Source of the DNA: Promineifilum sp019695075
GTDB taxonomy: Bacteria; Chloroflexota; Anaerolineae; Promineifilales; Promineifilaceae
DNA length: 64,000 bases
Assembly: GCA_026129185.1 (NCBI GenBank)
Contig: JAHCIO010000005.1
Location: 98,138 to 162,137 of the forward strand
Direction: 5' to 3'
Part shown: piece by piece, positions 8,311 through 16,920 of the stretch
How the letters are laid out: the number at the start of each line of letters is the position of its first letter
Numbering within the stretch: the first letter of the stretch is position 1
Translations under genes and position numbers: made by a program
Notes under the pieces: generated by a model
Seen by the model: the letters and a program-made list of their open reading frames with translations, nothing else
Told to the model about the DNA's origin: nothing
Databases searched by the model: none

Positions 8311-8730
8311 CTAGATGCCCAGTTTCTCCCAACTCAGGTCGTCGCCTTCGCTGGCTTCGCGCACCGGCTCCCAGCGCTCGGCGTTCCAGATTTCCAGATG
8401 GGTGTAGACGCCGGCGATGACGACCTCGGTGTCGATGCCGGCGAATTCGCGTAGGTAAGTGGGCAGAAGGATGCGTCCCTGGCGGTCAGGGATGAGATCG
8501 ACGGCCCCGGAGAAGACGCGGCGACGGAACTCGCGGGCGCTGGGGTCGCTGATGGGTAGGGCGGCGATGCGCTCGGCCAGCGCCTGCCAGCCCTCGAGCG
8601 AGTAGGCCATGAGGTTGCGGTCGAAGCCGCGGGTGATGACCATGCCCGCGGCGACGAGGCCACGGAACTTGGCCGGGATGGTCAGCCGCCCTTTCTCATC
8701 GATTGTGTGTCGGAATTCGCCCAGGAACAT
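8311..8730 (-). CDS. mraZ: Transcriptional regulator MraZ
   Basis: MraZ is a DNA-binding protein with two AbrB-like SpoVT folds that represses its own dcw operon in bacteria where it was studied. The 139-residue product begins MFLGEFRHTIDEKGRLTIPAKFR, and its second repeat contains DRQGRILLPTYLREFAGI; these are the two DxxGRxxxP signatures. Length is typical. It is the first gene of the operon and lies downstream of a set of GTGGG repeats that match the known MraZ operator, so autoregulation is likely. Confidence 0.97.
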   Translation of the reverse strand: MFLGEFRHTIDEKGRLTIPAKFRGLVAAGMVITRGFDRNLMAYSLEGWQALAERIAALPISDPSAREFRRRVFSGAVDLIPDRQGRILLPTYLREFAGIDTEVVIAGVYTHLEIWNAERWEPVREASEGDDLSWEKLGI

Positions 8731-8806
8731 CCCAACCTGCCATTAGAACATCTGTTCGCATTGTCCCATTTGAGATGAGAAAAAGCGCGCTGGCCAACGA
8801 TGATGT

Positions 8807-8841
8807 CCCACTGTGCCCCACTTTTTCCCACAATTGCCCAG
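8807..8841 (-). promoter_or_regulatory. MraZ operator: three to four GTGGG boxes with 10-bp period
   Basis: Read on the minus strand, GTGGG occurs three times with exactly five bases between copies (8827-8831, 8817-8821, 8807-8811), preceded in register by a degenerate CTGGG (8837-8841). In E. coli and Mycoplasma, MraZ binds direct TGGG/GTGGG repeats spaced by 5 nt upstream of mraZ. Here the boxes sit just downstream of the -10 box, at about +4 to +28, so bound MraZ would block transcription initiation or clearance. Confidence 0.85.
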
Positions 8842-8870
8842 ATTATAGCGCATCGCCCCATTTATGTATA
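8842..8870 (-). promoter_or_regulatory. dcw operon promoter
   Basis: The minus strand has a perfect TATAAT (8842-8847) and a TATACA -35 box (8865-8870) with 17 bp between. Predicted initiation near 8835 gives a leader of about 105 nt before mraZ. Only this promoter-like sequence was seen upstream of the eight-gene cluster. Confidence 0.75.
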
Positions 8871-8970
8871 GGACAGCGGCGATATTTTAAGGATGAGATT
8901 CCACTACAGGGCTTGAAAGTGGGCCGTCAGTGGGAGAAATGGATCAAATTACTCCCTACGGGGGATGCGG
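8871..8970. other. Non-coding stretch upstream of the dcw promoter
   Basis: No gene is visible. The plus strand carries two GTGGG copies about six bases apart (near 8921-8936), which could be a second, opposite-facing weak MraZ-like site but lack the 10-bp register. Confidence 0.3.
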
Positions 8971-9119
8971 GTGGGGCGATTCTCCCGAATCGCCGAACGT
9001 GGCGCGATTCTCCGAATCGCCGAACGTAGCGCAATTCTCCGAATCGCCGAACGTGGCGCGATTCTCCGAATCGCGTTCTGGGGGCGCTCTCAGTTCGGCG
9101 ATTCGGAGAATCGCGCCAC
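8971..9119. repeat. Array of 27-bp palindromic repeats, four direct and one inverted copy
   Basis: Units of the form gtggcgcgattctccgaatc-gccgaac run head to tail at 8971-8998 (28 bp), 8999-9025, 9026-9052 and 9053-9074 (truncated). An inverted complete copy follows at 9093-9119. Each unit holds a GCGATTC/GAATCGC stem. The array ends directly against the stop codon of the next minus-strand gene. Units abut without spacers, so this is not CRISPR; it looks like an amplified REP/MITE-like palindrome that can also act as a transcription barrier between the two minus-strand genes. Confidence 0.85.
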
Positions 9120-10034
9120 CTAGGCCTGCGATTCTTCGCGTAGCAAATCGAGCAGGGTCTCGACGCGGTTGCGCCGGTAGAGGTAATTGAGCAGCCCGCG
9201 CACCTTATCTTTCTTCGTGCCCGCGTCCAGCTGCTCCCAGTCGATGCCCAGGCGGGCGGCCATCACCTGCAACTGCTCGACGGTGTAGTGGGCCAGCAGG
9301 TAGTGGCGGATGACCGTGCGCGGTGATTCGACGCTGAGCTTCTCCGGCCGGGGCAGGTATTCCGGCGGCGGCGGGGTCAGGATGCGCTCGACGGCCAGAG
9401 CCACCGCGCCCGTCTGGCCGTTGTCCTCGGCCGCGTCCATGATGCGGACGATCATCTCGTCGTTGGTCTGGCTGGGGACGACGACATCCAGCTCGTTCAC
9501 GTCCAGGTCAAACATCAGGTCTTGCAGGTCGTCGCGGCTGAAGCGGCGGCGGATTTCCTCGTAGAGCATTTGCCGGTCGTAGCCGGCGGTAGCGTAGCCG
9601 TCTTCGTGGCCGGGCGGGCGCGGCGGCGGGGGCGTGGGAGCGGGAGCAGGGGGGCGGGGGGGCAGGGGCGCAGGGGTGGCAGTGCCCTCGCCCTGTGGGA
9701 AAGGGGCTTGATGCGCGGCCGGAATGGCCGCTCCTCGGCCGCCCGACTCCTGCCAGGCCACGCTATCTCCTGTGCTTCCGGGCAGCAGCGGACGCACCAC
9801 GCCCCAGAACCACGCCGCCGACCCGGCCAGCAAGGCCCCGGCGATGACGTAGAAGAAGAAGCCCAACTCGGCCAGCAGCGCGTCGCGGTCGAACGTGCCC
9901 AGGAGCGTGTCCAGCAGCACAGCCGTTGTCACCGTCAGCAGGCCGATGCCCCAGACCACCGACGGCCGGCGCAGAAACCGCACCAGGAAGAGCAGCACCA
10001 CGAGTAGCTTGAGAACCACAAAGACGATTTGCAT
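9120..10034 (-). CDS. Membrane protein with two C-terminal effector-associated/death-like modules
   Basis: The 304-residue product starts at the ATG at 10034, directly after a promoter-like box; the frame is open 45 nt further but without support. Residues 1-80 hold three hydrophobic segments (about 3-20, 26-42, 55-80). Residues about 90-150 are a Pro/Ala-rich linker. Two similar helical modules follow: about 155-218 (YEEIRRRFSRDDLQDLMFDL) and about 236-300 (HYTVEQLQVMAARLGIDWEQL, ending LYRRNRVETLLDLLRE). Both resemble the small helical adaptor domains that tether effectors to NTPases and proteases in bacterial conflict systems. No catalytic domain is present, so it may be a membrane-docking adaptor. 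The domain call rests on pattern recognition. Confidence 0.7.
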   Translation of the reverse strand: MQIVFVVLKLLVVLLFLVRFLRRPSVVWGIGLLTVTTAVLLDTLLGTFDRDALLAELGFFFYVIAGALLAGSAAWFWGVVRPLLPGSTGDSVAWQESGGRGAAIPAAHQAPFPQGEGTATPAPLPPRPPAPAPTPPPPRPPGHEDGYATAGYDRQMLYEEIRRRFSRDDLQDLMFDLDVNELDVVVPSQTNDEMIVRIMDAAEDNGQTGAVALAVERILTPPPPEYLPRPEKLSVESPRTVIRHYLLAHYTVEQLQVMAARLGIDWEQLDAGTKKDKVRGLLNYLYRRNRVETLLDLLREESQA

Positions 10035-10043
10035 TGCGGGGCG

Positions 10044-10071
10044 ATTGTAGCAAGGTGGGGCGCGCAGGCAA
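10044..10071 (-). promoter_or_regulatory. Promoter of the double-module membrane protein gene
   Basis: On the minus strand TTGCCT (10066-10071) and TACAAT (10044-10049) are 16 bp apart. The ATG follows 9 nt after the -10 box with no Shine-Dalgarno, implying a leaderless or nearly leaderless mRNA. Confidence 0.55.
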
Positions 10072-10209
10072 CCGGACACAAATGGCGGGCATCGCTAGTC
10101 ATATTGCGCATAGATAACTGCCTGGCGACGGGCAATAGAACTCACCAATGTGAATAATAAATAGTTGGCCAGCCGGCCGAATTTTACGCATCAAACACTC
10201 CCGCGCCTA
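10072..10209. other. Intergenic, no gene seen
   Basis: This AT-richer stretch between divergent promoters has no convincing reading frame or RNA structure. It completes the 329-bp gene-free gap between 10034 and 10364. Confidence 0.5.
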
Positions 10210-10238
10210 TTGACTTTCACGCACATTTATAGTATGCT
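10210..10238 (+). promoter_or_regulatory. Promoter of the secreted PPC-domain protein gene
   Basis: TTGACT (10210-10215) and TATGCT (10233-10238) are separated by 17 bp. The leader would be about 120 nt and ends in AAGGAG, 8 nt before the GTG start codon at 10364. Confidence 0.55.
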
Positions 10239-10363
10239 CCTGACAAGAGGGAGCCCATTTTTCGCCAGTCCGCCTCTTTGGTTGCCAGTCCCTATTCGAC
10301 GAACGATGTGTTCTGCTTCCTCAGGGTTTCACACAAGCGTTTGTGCAGTAAGGAGCCACAACC

Positions 10364-11701
10364 GTGAATACCAAGCGTATGAGTAAATGGGTAATCGTAC
10401 TGTTCCTGTTGGCCGCATTGCCGGGCATGACGGCGGTGATGGCGCAGGGACAAGGGCCGGCGGGGAAAGCACCGCTGCCGGCCGTAACGGAATTGAGCGA
10501 GTCGCCGACGCCTATGGCGGCGAACCTGAATGAGTCTGAGCCGAACAACAACACGAGCGCGGCCGACGTCATGGCTCTCGATGACGTGATGGCCGGCGCC
10601 ATTGGCGCGGCCGGCGATGTTGACTACTTCAAGTTCCAGGTCGAGGATGTCGGCGGGCCGACCTTCCCGGCTGGCGCACAGGAAGTGTTGATCAACCTCG
10701 ACGCCACCAGCATCGGTTCGCCGCTCGACACGGTGGTAACCCTTCTGAATAGCACCGGTAACGTGATCGGCGGCAACGATGACACGGACACGTCCGACTC
10801 GTTGTACTATTTCAAACTCCTCCCTGGATGGTATTACGTCAAGGTTGAGGATTACGGCAACAACAATGGTGGCGCGAACTACGTCTATAACCTGATCGTG
10901 TCGCGGATGATCCTGGTCAGCGCCCATCCAGCCGGCCTGGGCACCAAGACCATTCAGGGTATCCCCTTCCAGGCGGGCGACATTCTGGCCCACACGCGGG
11001 CCGGCGCCGGCCCTGTTGACCGTTGGGTCATGTTCCTGGACATTTCCGACCTGGGCACTACCAAGAACATTGACAAGATCGCCACGATGGGCAACAGCGC
11101 GGACTTGCTCATCGGCTTCTCGGTTAACGTGACGCTGCCGGGCACGACCATCGTCGCCAAGCCCCAGGACATCATCCGCTTCCAGCCGGGCGTGCTTGGC
11201 AGGTATGGTGGGAGTACAGCAGGCACGATGACTCGCTATCTGATCGGGGCGAACAACTGGCTGACGACCGCCGGCGAGAAGCTAGACGCCATCGGCGACT
11301 GGACCGCTGGTGATGACAACGGCGTCGTCTGCGGCGGCTATCCGGTCAGTACGGTCGGCGCGGCTACGGTCGATAAGGTCGGTGGTGGAACCTTAAAGAT
11401 GGCTGATGAGGATATCTTCTGCAACCAAACGCAATATCGCCAGTGGCTGCCCTTCTACGACAACTCGGGCGTCGCCGGCCTGGCGGCAGAAGACGTCATC
11501 GCCTTCGATTACAACGATCACCTGAATGCGGGTTACTTCGTGATTCAAGGAACCGGTGTCATCGCTGGTCATGCGGTGAACCAGAAGCAGATCTTCTCGC
11601 TCCGGCCGGGCAACCCGCCGACGTGGCGGAACCTCTCCTGGAACGGGCCGGATTACGGCTGGCTCTGGAACCTCGACGCGATTGACGTGACGGGCTACTA
11701 G
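10364..11701 (+). CDS. Secreted protein with PPC-like beta-sandwich domain
   Basis: The 445-residue protein starts at a GTG preceded by AAGGAG at 8 nt. A signal peptide is clear (KRMSKWVIVLFLLAALPGMTAVMA, cleaved near residue 27). Residues about 55-180 look like a bacterial pre-peptidase C-terminal (PPC) domain: ESEPNNNTSAAD, GDVDYFKFQV, LLPGWYYVKVEDYG. The rest (about 185-445) is a beta-rich region rich in Gly, Asp and aromatic residues, with DVDRWVMFLDISDLG-like strands, that I do not recognise. PPC domains are found next to secreted peptidases and in extracellular matrix proteins, but no catalytic motif is seen here. The gene stands alone. Confidence 0.75.
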   Translation: MNTKRMSKWVIVLFLLAALPGMTAVMAQGQGPAGKAPLPAVTELSESPTPMAANLNESEPNNNTSAADVMALDDVMAGAIGAAGDVDYFKFQVEDVGGPTFPAGAQEVLINLDATSIGSPLDTVVTLLNSTGNVIGGNDDTDTSDSLYYFKLLPGWYYVKVEDYGNNNGGANYVYNLIVSRMILVSAHPAGLGTKTIQGIPFQAGDILAHTRAGAGPVDRWVMFLDISDLGTTKNIDKIATMGNSADLLIGFSVNVTLPGTTIVAKPQDIIRFQPGVLGRYGGSTAGTMTRYLIGANNWLTTAGEKLDAIGDWTAGDDNGVVCGGYPVSTVGAATVDKVGGGTLKMADEDIFCNQTQYRQWLPFYDNSGVAGLAAEDVIAFDYNDHLNAGYFVIQGTGVIAGHAVNQKQIFSLRPGNPPTWRNLSWNGPDYGWLWNLDAIDVTGY

Positions 11702-11712
11702 CGCAAGCGGCA

Positions 11713-11777
11713 GGCCATCCTTTGATGGCCGTGCTTAACTAGAACAATTCCCCCGGCGAATCACCCCCCGCCGGGGG
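11713..11777. terminator. Two hairpins after the secreted protein gene
   Basis: A 7-bp stem (GGCCATC/GATGGCC, 11713-11730) and a 9-bp stem (CCCCCGGCG/CGCCGGGGG, 11750-11758 and 11769-11777) follow the stop codon within 80 nt. Neither has a T tract, so they are termination-like hairpins rather than classical intrinsic terminators. Confidence 0.4.
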
Positions 11778-11783
11778 AGTACC

Positions 11784-11832
11784 GTAGCGCAGCCTGTCAG
11801 GCTGCAACCCGCAGCCTGACAGGCTGCGCTAC
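11784..11832. repeat. Perfect 22-bp inverted repeat (REP-like)
   Basis: The arms GTAGCGCAGCCTGTCAGGCT-GC (11784-11805) and their exact complement (11811-11832) flank the loop aaccc. Each arm contains its own smaller palindrome, GCAGCCTG/CAGGCTGC. It lies between convergent genes and abuts the stop codon of the mutase gene. Similar palindromes occur as dispersed intergenic elements in many environmental genomes. Confidence 0.85.
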
Positions 11833-11834
11833 GT

Positions 11835-13529
<1,695 letters not shown>

Positions 13530-13536
13530 GGCGACC

Positions 13537-13542
13537 ATTATA
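13537..13542 (-). promoter_or_regulatory. -10 box of the mutase gene (leaderless type)
   Basis: TATAAT on the minus strand is followed by seven bases and then the ATG at 13529. No Shine-Dalgarno fits. The -35 region is poorly conserved. Confidence 0.55.
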
Positions 13543-13610
13543 GAGAACGAAGCGCGGATCACACAGTTTTTAGGGGCTTTTTCTGTGTAGAGAGTGTGCA
13601 GAGAGATCGA

Positions 13611-13646
13611 AAGCGGCCCCGAATCGCGCGCGATTCGGGGCCGCTT
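13611..13646 (-). terminator. 36-bp perfect palindrome downstream of the cytochrome c peroxidase gene
   Basis: AAGCGGCCCCGAATCGCG is followed directly by its complement, giving an 18-bp stem with no forced loop, 31 nt after the stop codon. On the minus strand only a short TTT follows. The core GAATCGCGCGCGATTC resembles the GAATCGC palindrome family of 8971-9119. It probably terminates the peroxidase transcript ahead of the mutase promoter. Confidence 0.6.
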
Positions 13647-13676
13647 CTCTGGACTATTCTGGAGAACGAGCGAACT

Positions 13677-14732
13677 CTATTCCGCTTCGGGCAACTGGGG
13701 TTGGAGCGTATAGTCCGCCGGCAACTCGCCGGTCAGCGAGCGCAGGAAGATGACTACGCTGTCAACTTGGTCGCTGGTCAACTGCTTGCCGAGTTGATGG
13801 CGGACCATCAATTGCACCATCGACTCCATGGTGGGAATGCTGCCGTCATGCAGATACGGGCCGGTCACGGCGATATTGCGCAGGCTCGGCACCTTGAAGA
13901 CGTGCATGTCCGCTTCTTTGCCGGTCACGACGTAGCGCCCCAGGTCGTTGGTCGTATAAGGCTCCTGCGCGCCCAGGGTGGCATAGCTGTTGCCGCCCAG
14001 CGCCGGGCCGTAATGGCAGGCGGTGCAGCCGGTGTTCATGAACAGCGCCAGCCCTTCCTGCTCCGCTTCCGTCAACGCGGTCGTGTCGCCGGCCAGAAAT
14101 TCGTCGAAGCGTCCCGGCGTAACCAGACGACGCTCGAACGCGCCGATGGCCGTACCGACATTGTCATAGGTGATGGGGTCATCTTCGCCAGGGAAGGCGG
14201 CCTCGAAATAGGGCAGATAGCCGGGAATGTCTTTGAGCACGGAAACAACCGTCTCCGCGTTGGGCATGCCCATTTCGCCGGCTGCCAGAACCGGCCCCTT
14301 GGCCTGCTCTTCGACATCGGCCGCCCGGCCATCCCAGAACTGGCTCACGTGCAGCGCCGCGTTATAGACGGTGGGCGCATTGCGGCCGACCGGATTGCCC
14401 GTGTGCCCGAAGGAAAAGCGCAACCCGTCCATGCCGTAGTTGTTCAGGCCGTGGCAGGTATTGCAGGACATATTGCCATTGATCGACAGCCGCGGCTCAT
14501 AATACAGCATGCGGCCGAGATCGATCAGAGGGTCGCTCATCTCGTAATTGACCGGCGTGGCCTCTTCGGGCAGTGTGCCGAAGATCTTCAGCGCGTCCGG
14601 CGAAATCGTGGGTATCGCCGCAACCACGGCGGTTTCCTGCTCGGCCTCTTCGGGATCGATCGCGCAGGCTGCCAGCAAGAGAAGGGCCGCTATGGTTGCA
14701 AGCAACAGGAAGAAGAGTGATGTCCGTTTCAT
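13677..14732 (-). CDS. Dihaem cytochrome c peroxidase/MauG-family lipoprotein
   Basis: The 351-residue product has a lipoprotein signal (LLLLAAC, lipidated Cys near residue 23) and two c-type haem sites, CNTCH (about 91-95) and CTACH (about 237-241). Other family features are LIDLGRMLYYEPRLS, RNAPTVYNAA, FWDGRAADVEEQA and FKVPSLRNIAVTGPYLHDGS. Members reduce hydrogen peroxide with electrons from small cytochromes, or oxidise protein side chains (MauG). It would be anchored on the outer face of the membrane. AGGAG stands 8 nt before the ATG. It appears to be a single-gene unit ending in a 36-bp palindrome. Confidence 0.92.
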   Translation of the reverse strand: MKRTSLFFLLLATIAALLLLAACAIDPEEAEQETAVVAAIPTISPDALKIFGTLPEEATPVNYEMSDPLIDLGRMLYYEPRLSINGNMSCNTCHGLNNYGMDGLRFSFGHTGNPVGRNAPTVYNAALHVSQFWDGRAADVEEQAKGPVLAAGEMGMPNAETVVSVLKDIPGYLPYFEAAFPGEDDPITYDNVGTAIGAFERRLVTPGRFDEFLAGDTTALTEAEQEGLALFMNTGCTACHYGPALGGNSYATLGAQEPYTTNDLGRYVVTGKEADMHVFKVPSLRNIAVTGPYLHDGSIPTMESMVQLMVRHQLGKQLTSDQVDSVVIFLRSLTGELPADYTLQPQLPEAE

Positions 14733-15003
14733 TGATTCGTCTCCTGGTTTCTAGAGGTGCAAAGGTGCTCTACGGGAATAGAAGGGCTCCCCAGTCCCTG
14801 CCTGTCGGGCAGAGTTGGCGTGATATTCCCGTGTCGCTGCTATCCAGCGAACTTGCCGCTCCATTTAAGCCGTTAGGCGTACGCGTGGCCATTGCTAAAT
14901 GTCATCAATTCCTTGGACGAATGTCATGACTTTGCAGATGACTCGAAAGGCCGGCCCCGCACCCGAAGGCCCGGCCTTTTTCTTGCCATCAGCGCCGGCC
15001 CAC
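14733..15003. other. Intergenic region with RNA-like structure
   Basis: No protein gene is visible between the peroxidase and alanine racemase genes (311 bp in all). The plus strand has a 9-bp stem acgggaata (14772-14780) with tattcccgt (14824-14832) enclosing a smaller ctgcc/ggcag hairpin, followed about 115 nt later by an intrinsic terminator. This could be a small RNA or an attenuator in a long alr leader. I could not match it to a known RNA family. Confidence 0.35.
14946..14981 (+). terminator. Intrinsic terminator with no obvious upstream gene
   Basis: AAAGGCCGG (14946-14954) pairs with CCGGCCTTT (14971-14979) and runs into TTTTTC on the plus strand; the minus strand has only a short T run after the stem. 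The nearest upstream plus-strand gene is not identifiable. Confidence 0.65.
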
Positions 15004-15033
15004 TTGCGCGCCCGGCCGTATTCATGCGATAGT
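15004..15033 (+). promoter_or_regulatory. Promoter of alr
   Basis: TTGCGC (15004-15009) and GATAGT (15028-15033) are 18 bp apart. The ATG of alr lies 10 nt after the -10 box and there is no Shine-Dalgarno. Confidence 0.45.
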
Positions 15034-15043
15034 TGGCCTCGCT

Positions 15044-16261
15044 ATGGCTCACTGGCTGGTCAACCAATCCACCATTGCCGATCGCGGCGTGCTGCGGCCG
15101 ACCCACATCGAGGTCGATCTCGCCCGCCTGACGGCCAACTACCGCGCCATCCAGGTCCACGTCGCCCCGGCGGCGGTCATGCCCATCCTCAAGGCCAACG
15201 CCTATGGCCACGGCCTGGTCGAAGTGGCCCGCCACATGCAAGCGCTGGGCGCGCCCTATCTTGGCGTGGCCTTTCTGGAGGAGGGCATCCTGCTGCGCGA
15301 GGCCGGCGTGACCACGCCCATCCTCGTTCTGGGCGGCATCATCGGCAACCAGATACCGCTCTTCCTGGAGTATGACCTGACGCTGACGGCCTCCTCGGTG
15401 GACAAGCTAGGCCAGATCGAGGCGGCGGCGCGGGCGATGGGGGTGCGCGCCAAAGTACACCTGAAGATCGACACGGGCATGGAGCGCATCGGCGTCCACT
15501 ACTACAGCGCCGCGGCGCTGCTGGAGGCATCGCTGGCCTGCACCCACTTCGAGGTCGAGGGCATCTTCTCCCACTTCGCCAACGCCGACATGCCCGACCC
15601 GGCCTATTCCCACCTGCAACTGGCGCGCTTCGAGGGCGTGCTCGACTTCTACGCCCGGCGCGGCCTGCCCCCGCCGCCGCTGCGCCACATGGCCAACTCG
15701 GCCGCCCTGGCGCGCTTCCCCCAGGCCCACTTCGACATGGTGCGCGCGGGGCTGCTGCTCTATGGCGTCTATCCCTCGGCCGACGTGCCGCGGACGGTGG
15801 CCGTGCGGCCAACGCTCAGTTGGAAGTCGCGCGTCGTCTACTTCAAGGTCGTGCGCCCCGGCCACCCGGTCAGCTATGGCTCGACGTGGCAGAGCGACCA
15901 CGCCGTGCGCCTTGTCACCGTGCCCGTCGGCTATGGCGACGGCTACTTTCGCGCCCTGTCCAACCGGGCCGAGGTCATCATCCGCGGGCGGCGCTACCCG
16001 GTCGTCGGCCGCGTCTGCATGGATCAACTCATGGTCAACATCGAATGGGACTCAGCCTACAACGGCGACGAGGTCATCTTGCTGGGCGAGGACGCCGGCG
16101 GCGCGGCCGTGCGCGTCGAAGAACTGGCCGAGTGGGCCGGCACCGTGCCGTGGGAAATTCTGACCAACGTCAACACCCGCGTGCCGCGCGTCTACCGGAA
16201 CGCGGGAGCCAACGGCCGAGGGCTGACCGCCGACCGCCGACCGCCGACCGCTGACGGCTGA
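15044..16261 (+). CDS. alr: Alanine racemase
   Basis: This PLP enzyme interconverts L- and D-alanine for peptidoglycan. The 405-residue product has the PLP lysine in MPILKANAYGHG (K50), HLKIDTGMERIGV, SHFANAD, the catalytic tyrosine region in VPVGYGDGYFR (near 290) and VCMDQLMVN. Length is slightly above normal because the last 15-20 residues (GRGLTADRRPPTADG) are encoded by the start of the heptamer repeat tract, so the natural C-terminus has been extended into repeat sequence. The ATG start has a promoter-like box 10 nt upstream. D-alanine would feed MurF at the dcw locus. Confidence 0.95.
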   Translation: MAHWLVNQSTIADRGVLRPTHIEVDLARLTANYRAIQVHVAPAAVMPILKANAYGHGLVEVARHMQALGAPYLGVAFLEEGILLREAGVTTPILVLGGIIGNQIPLFLEYDLTLTASSVDKLGQIEAAARAMGVRAKVHLKIDTGMERIGVHYYSAAALLEASLACTHFEVEGIFSHFANADMPDPAYSHLQLARFEGVLDFYARRGLPPPPLRHMANSAALARFPQAHFDMVRAGLLLYGVYPSADVPRTVAVRPTLSWKSRVVYFKVVRPGHPVSYGSTWQSDHAVRLVTVPVGYGDGYFRALSNRAEVIIRGRRYPVVGRVCMDQLMVNIEWDSAYNGDEVILLGEDAGGAAVRVEELAEWAGTVPWEILTNVNTRVPRVYRNAGANGRGLTADRRPPTADG

Positions 16262-16432
16262 CGGCCGACCGCTGACCACCGACCACGGACGACAGACCAC
16301 TGCCCACTGTTCACTGTTCACTGTTCACTGTTCACTGTTCACTGTTCACTGTCCACTGCCCACTGACCTACTGACCTACTGACCTACTGCCTACTGTCCA
16401 CTGTTTACTGCCCACTGCCCACTACTCCCCGC
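16219..16432. repeat. Heptamer/octamer tandem repeat tract
   Basis: The tract changes gradually: GACCGCC-type heptamers first (overlapping the 3-prime end of alr), then six perfect TCACTGT units (16311-16352), then CTGACCTA octamers and degenerate CCCACTG units. Such heptanucleotide tracts are known from filamentous cyanobacteria (STRR elements). Slippage here would alter the alr C-terminus. Confidence 0.85.
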
Positions 16433-16498
16433 TTGACGGCTTGGCGGGAATATGGGTAAATTCGTACCAACACATCACCTTCCGGGAGCCTACTGTTC

Positions 16499-16915
16499 AT
16501 GGACGCGATCATTACCCTGCAAGACGAAATGCATTTCACGGCCGTGCCGACCAGCGGCCAGTTGGTTCATCTGGACACGAAACCGACCGAAACGGGCCTG
16601 CGCCAGGGGGCCAGTCCGATGGAGCTGCTGCTCATTGCCCTGGGCGGCTGCACGGCGCTGGACGTTATCTCCATTCTGCGCAAGAAGCGGCAAGCGGTCA
16701 CCGGCTTCGAAGTGCGCGTCCACGGCGACCGGGCGACGGAACACCCCAAGGCCTTCACCGACATCACCATCGAGTACGTTGTCCGCGGCGTCAACATTGA
16801 CCCGGCCGCCGTGGCCCGGAGCATCGAACTGTCCACCGAGACCTACTGCTCCGTTCATGCCATGCTCCACCAGGCGGCCAATATCCGCACGACCTACACC
16901 ATCGTTCAGGAATAG
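16499..16915 (+). CDS. OsmC/Ohr-family protein
   Basis: The 138-residue protein belongs to the OsmC fold, whose members reduce organic hydroperoxides with a cysteine pair. It has QGASPMELLLIALGGCTALD (first Cys near residue 58) and STETYCSVHAML (second Cys near 117), matching the paired cysteines on the central helix and near the C-terminus. It is of the shorter, YhfA-like type. GGGAG lies 10 nt before the ATG. The next gene follows after 5 nt, so they are probably co-transcribed. Confidence 0.9.
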   Translation: MDAIITLQDEMHFTAVPTSGQLVHLDTKPTETGLRQGASPMELLLIALGGCTALDVISILRKKRQAVTGFEVRVHGDRATEHPKAFTDITIEYVVRGVNIDPAAVARSIELSTETYCSVHAMLHQAANIRTTYTIVQE

Positions 16916-16920
16916 ACGGT

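Noticed and set aside
8971..9119. Possible CRISPR array
   Set aside because: The 27-bp units are contiguous with no variable spacers and carry internal palindromes; one copy is inverted. No cas gene nearby.
16219..16432. Possible CRISPR array or iteron origin
   Set aside because: Units are only 7-8 bp and drift in sequence; no initiator gene or AT-rich unwinding region is adjacent.
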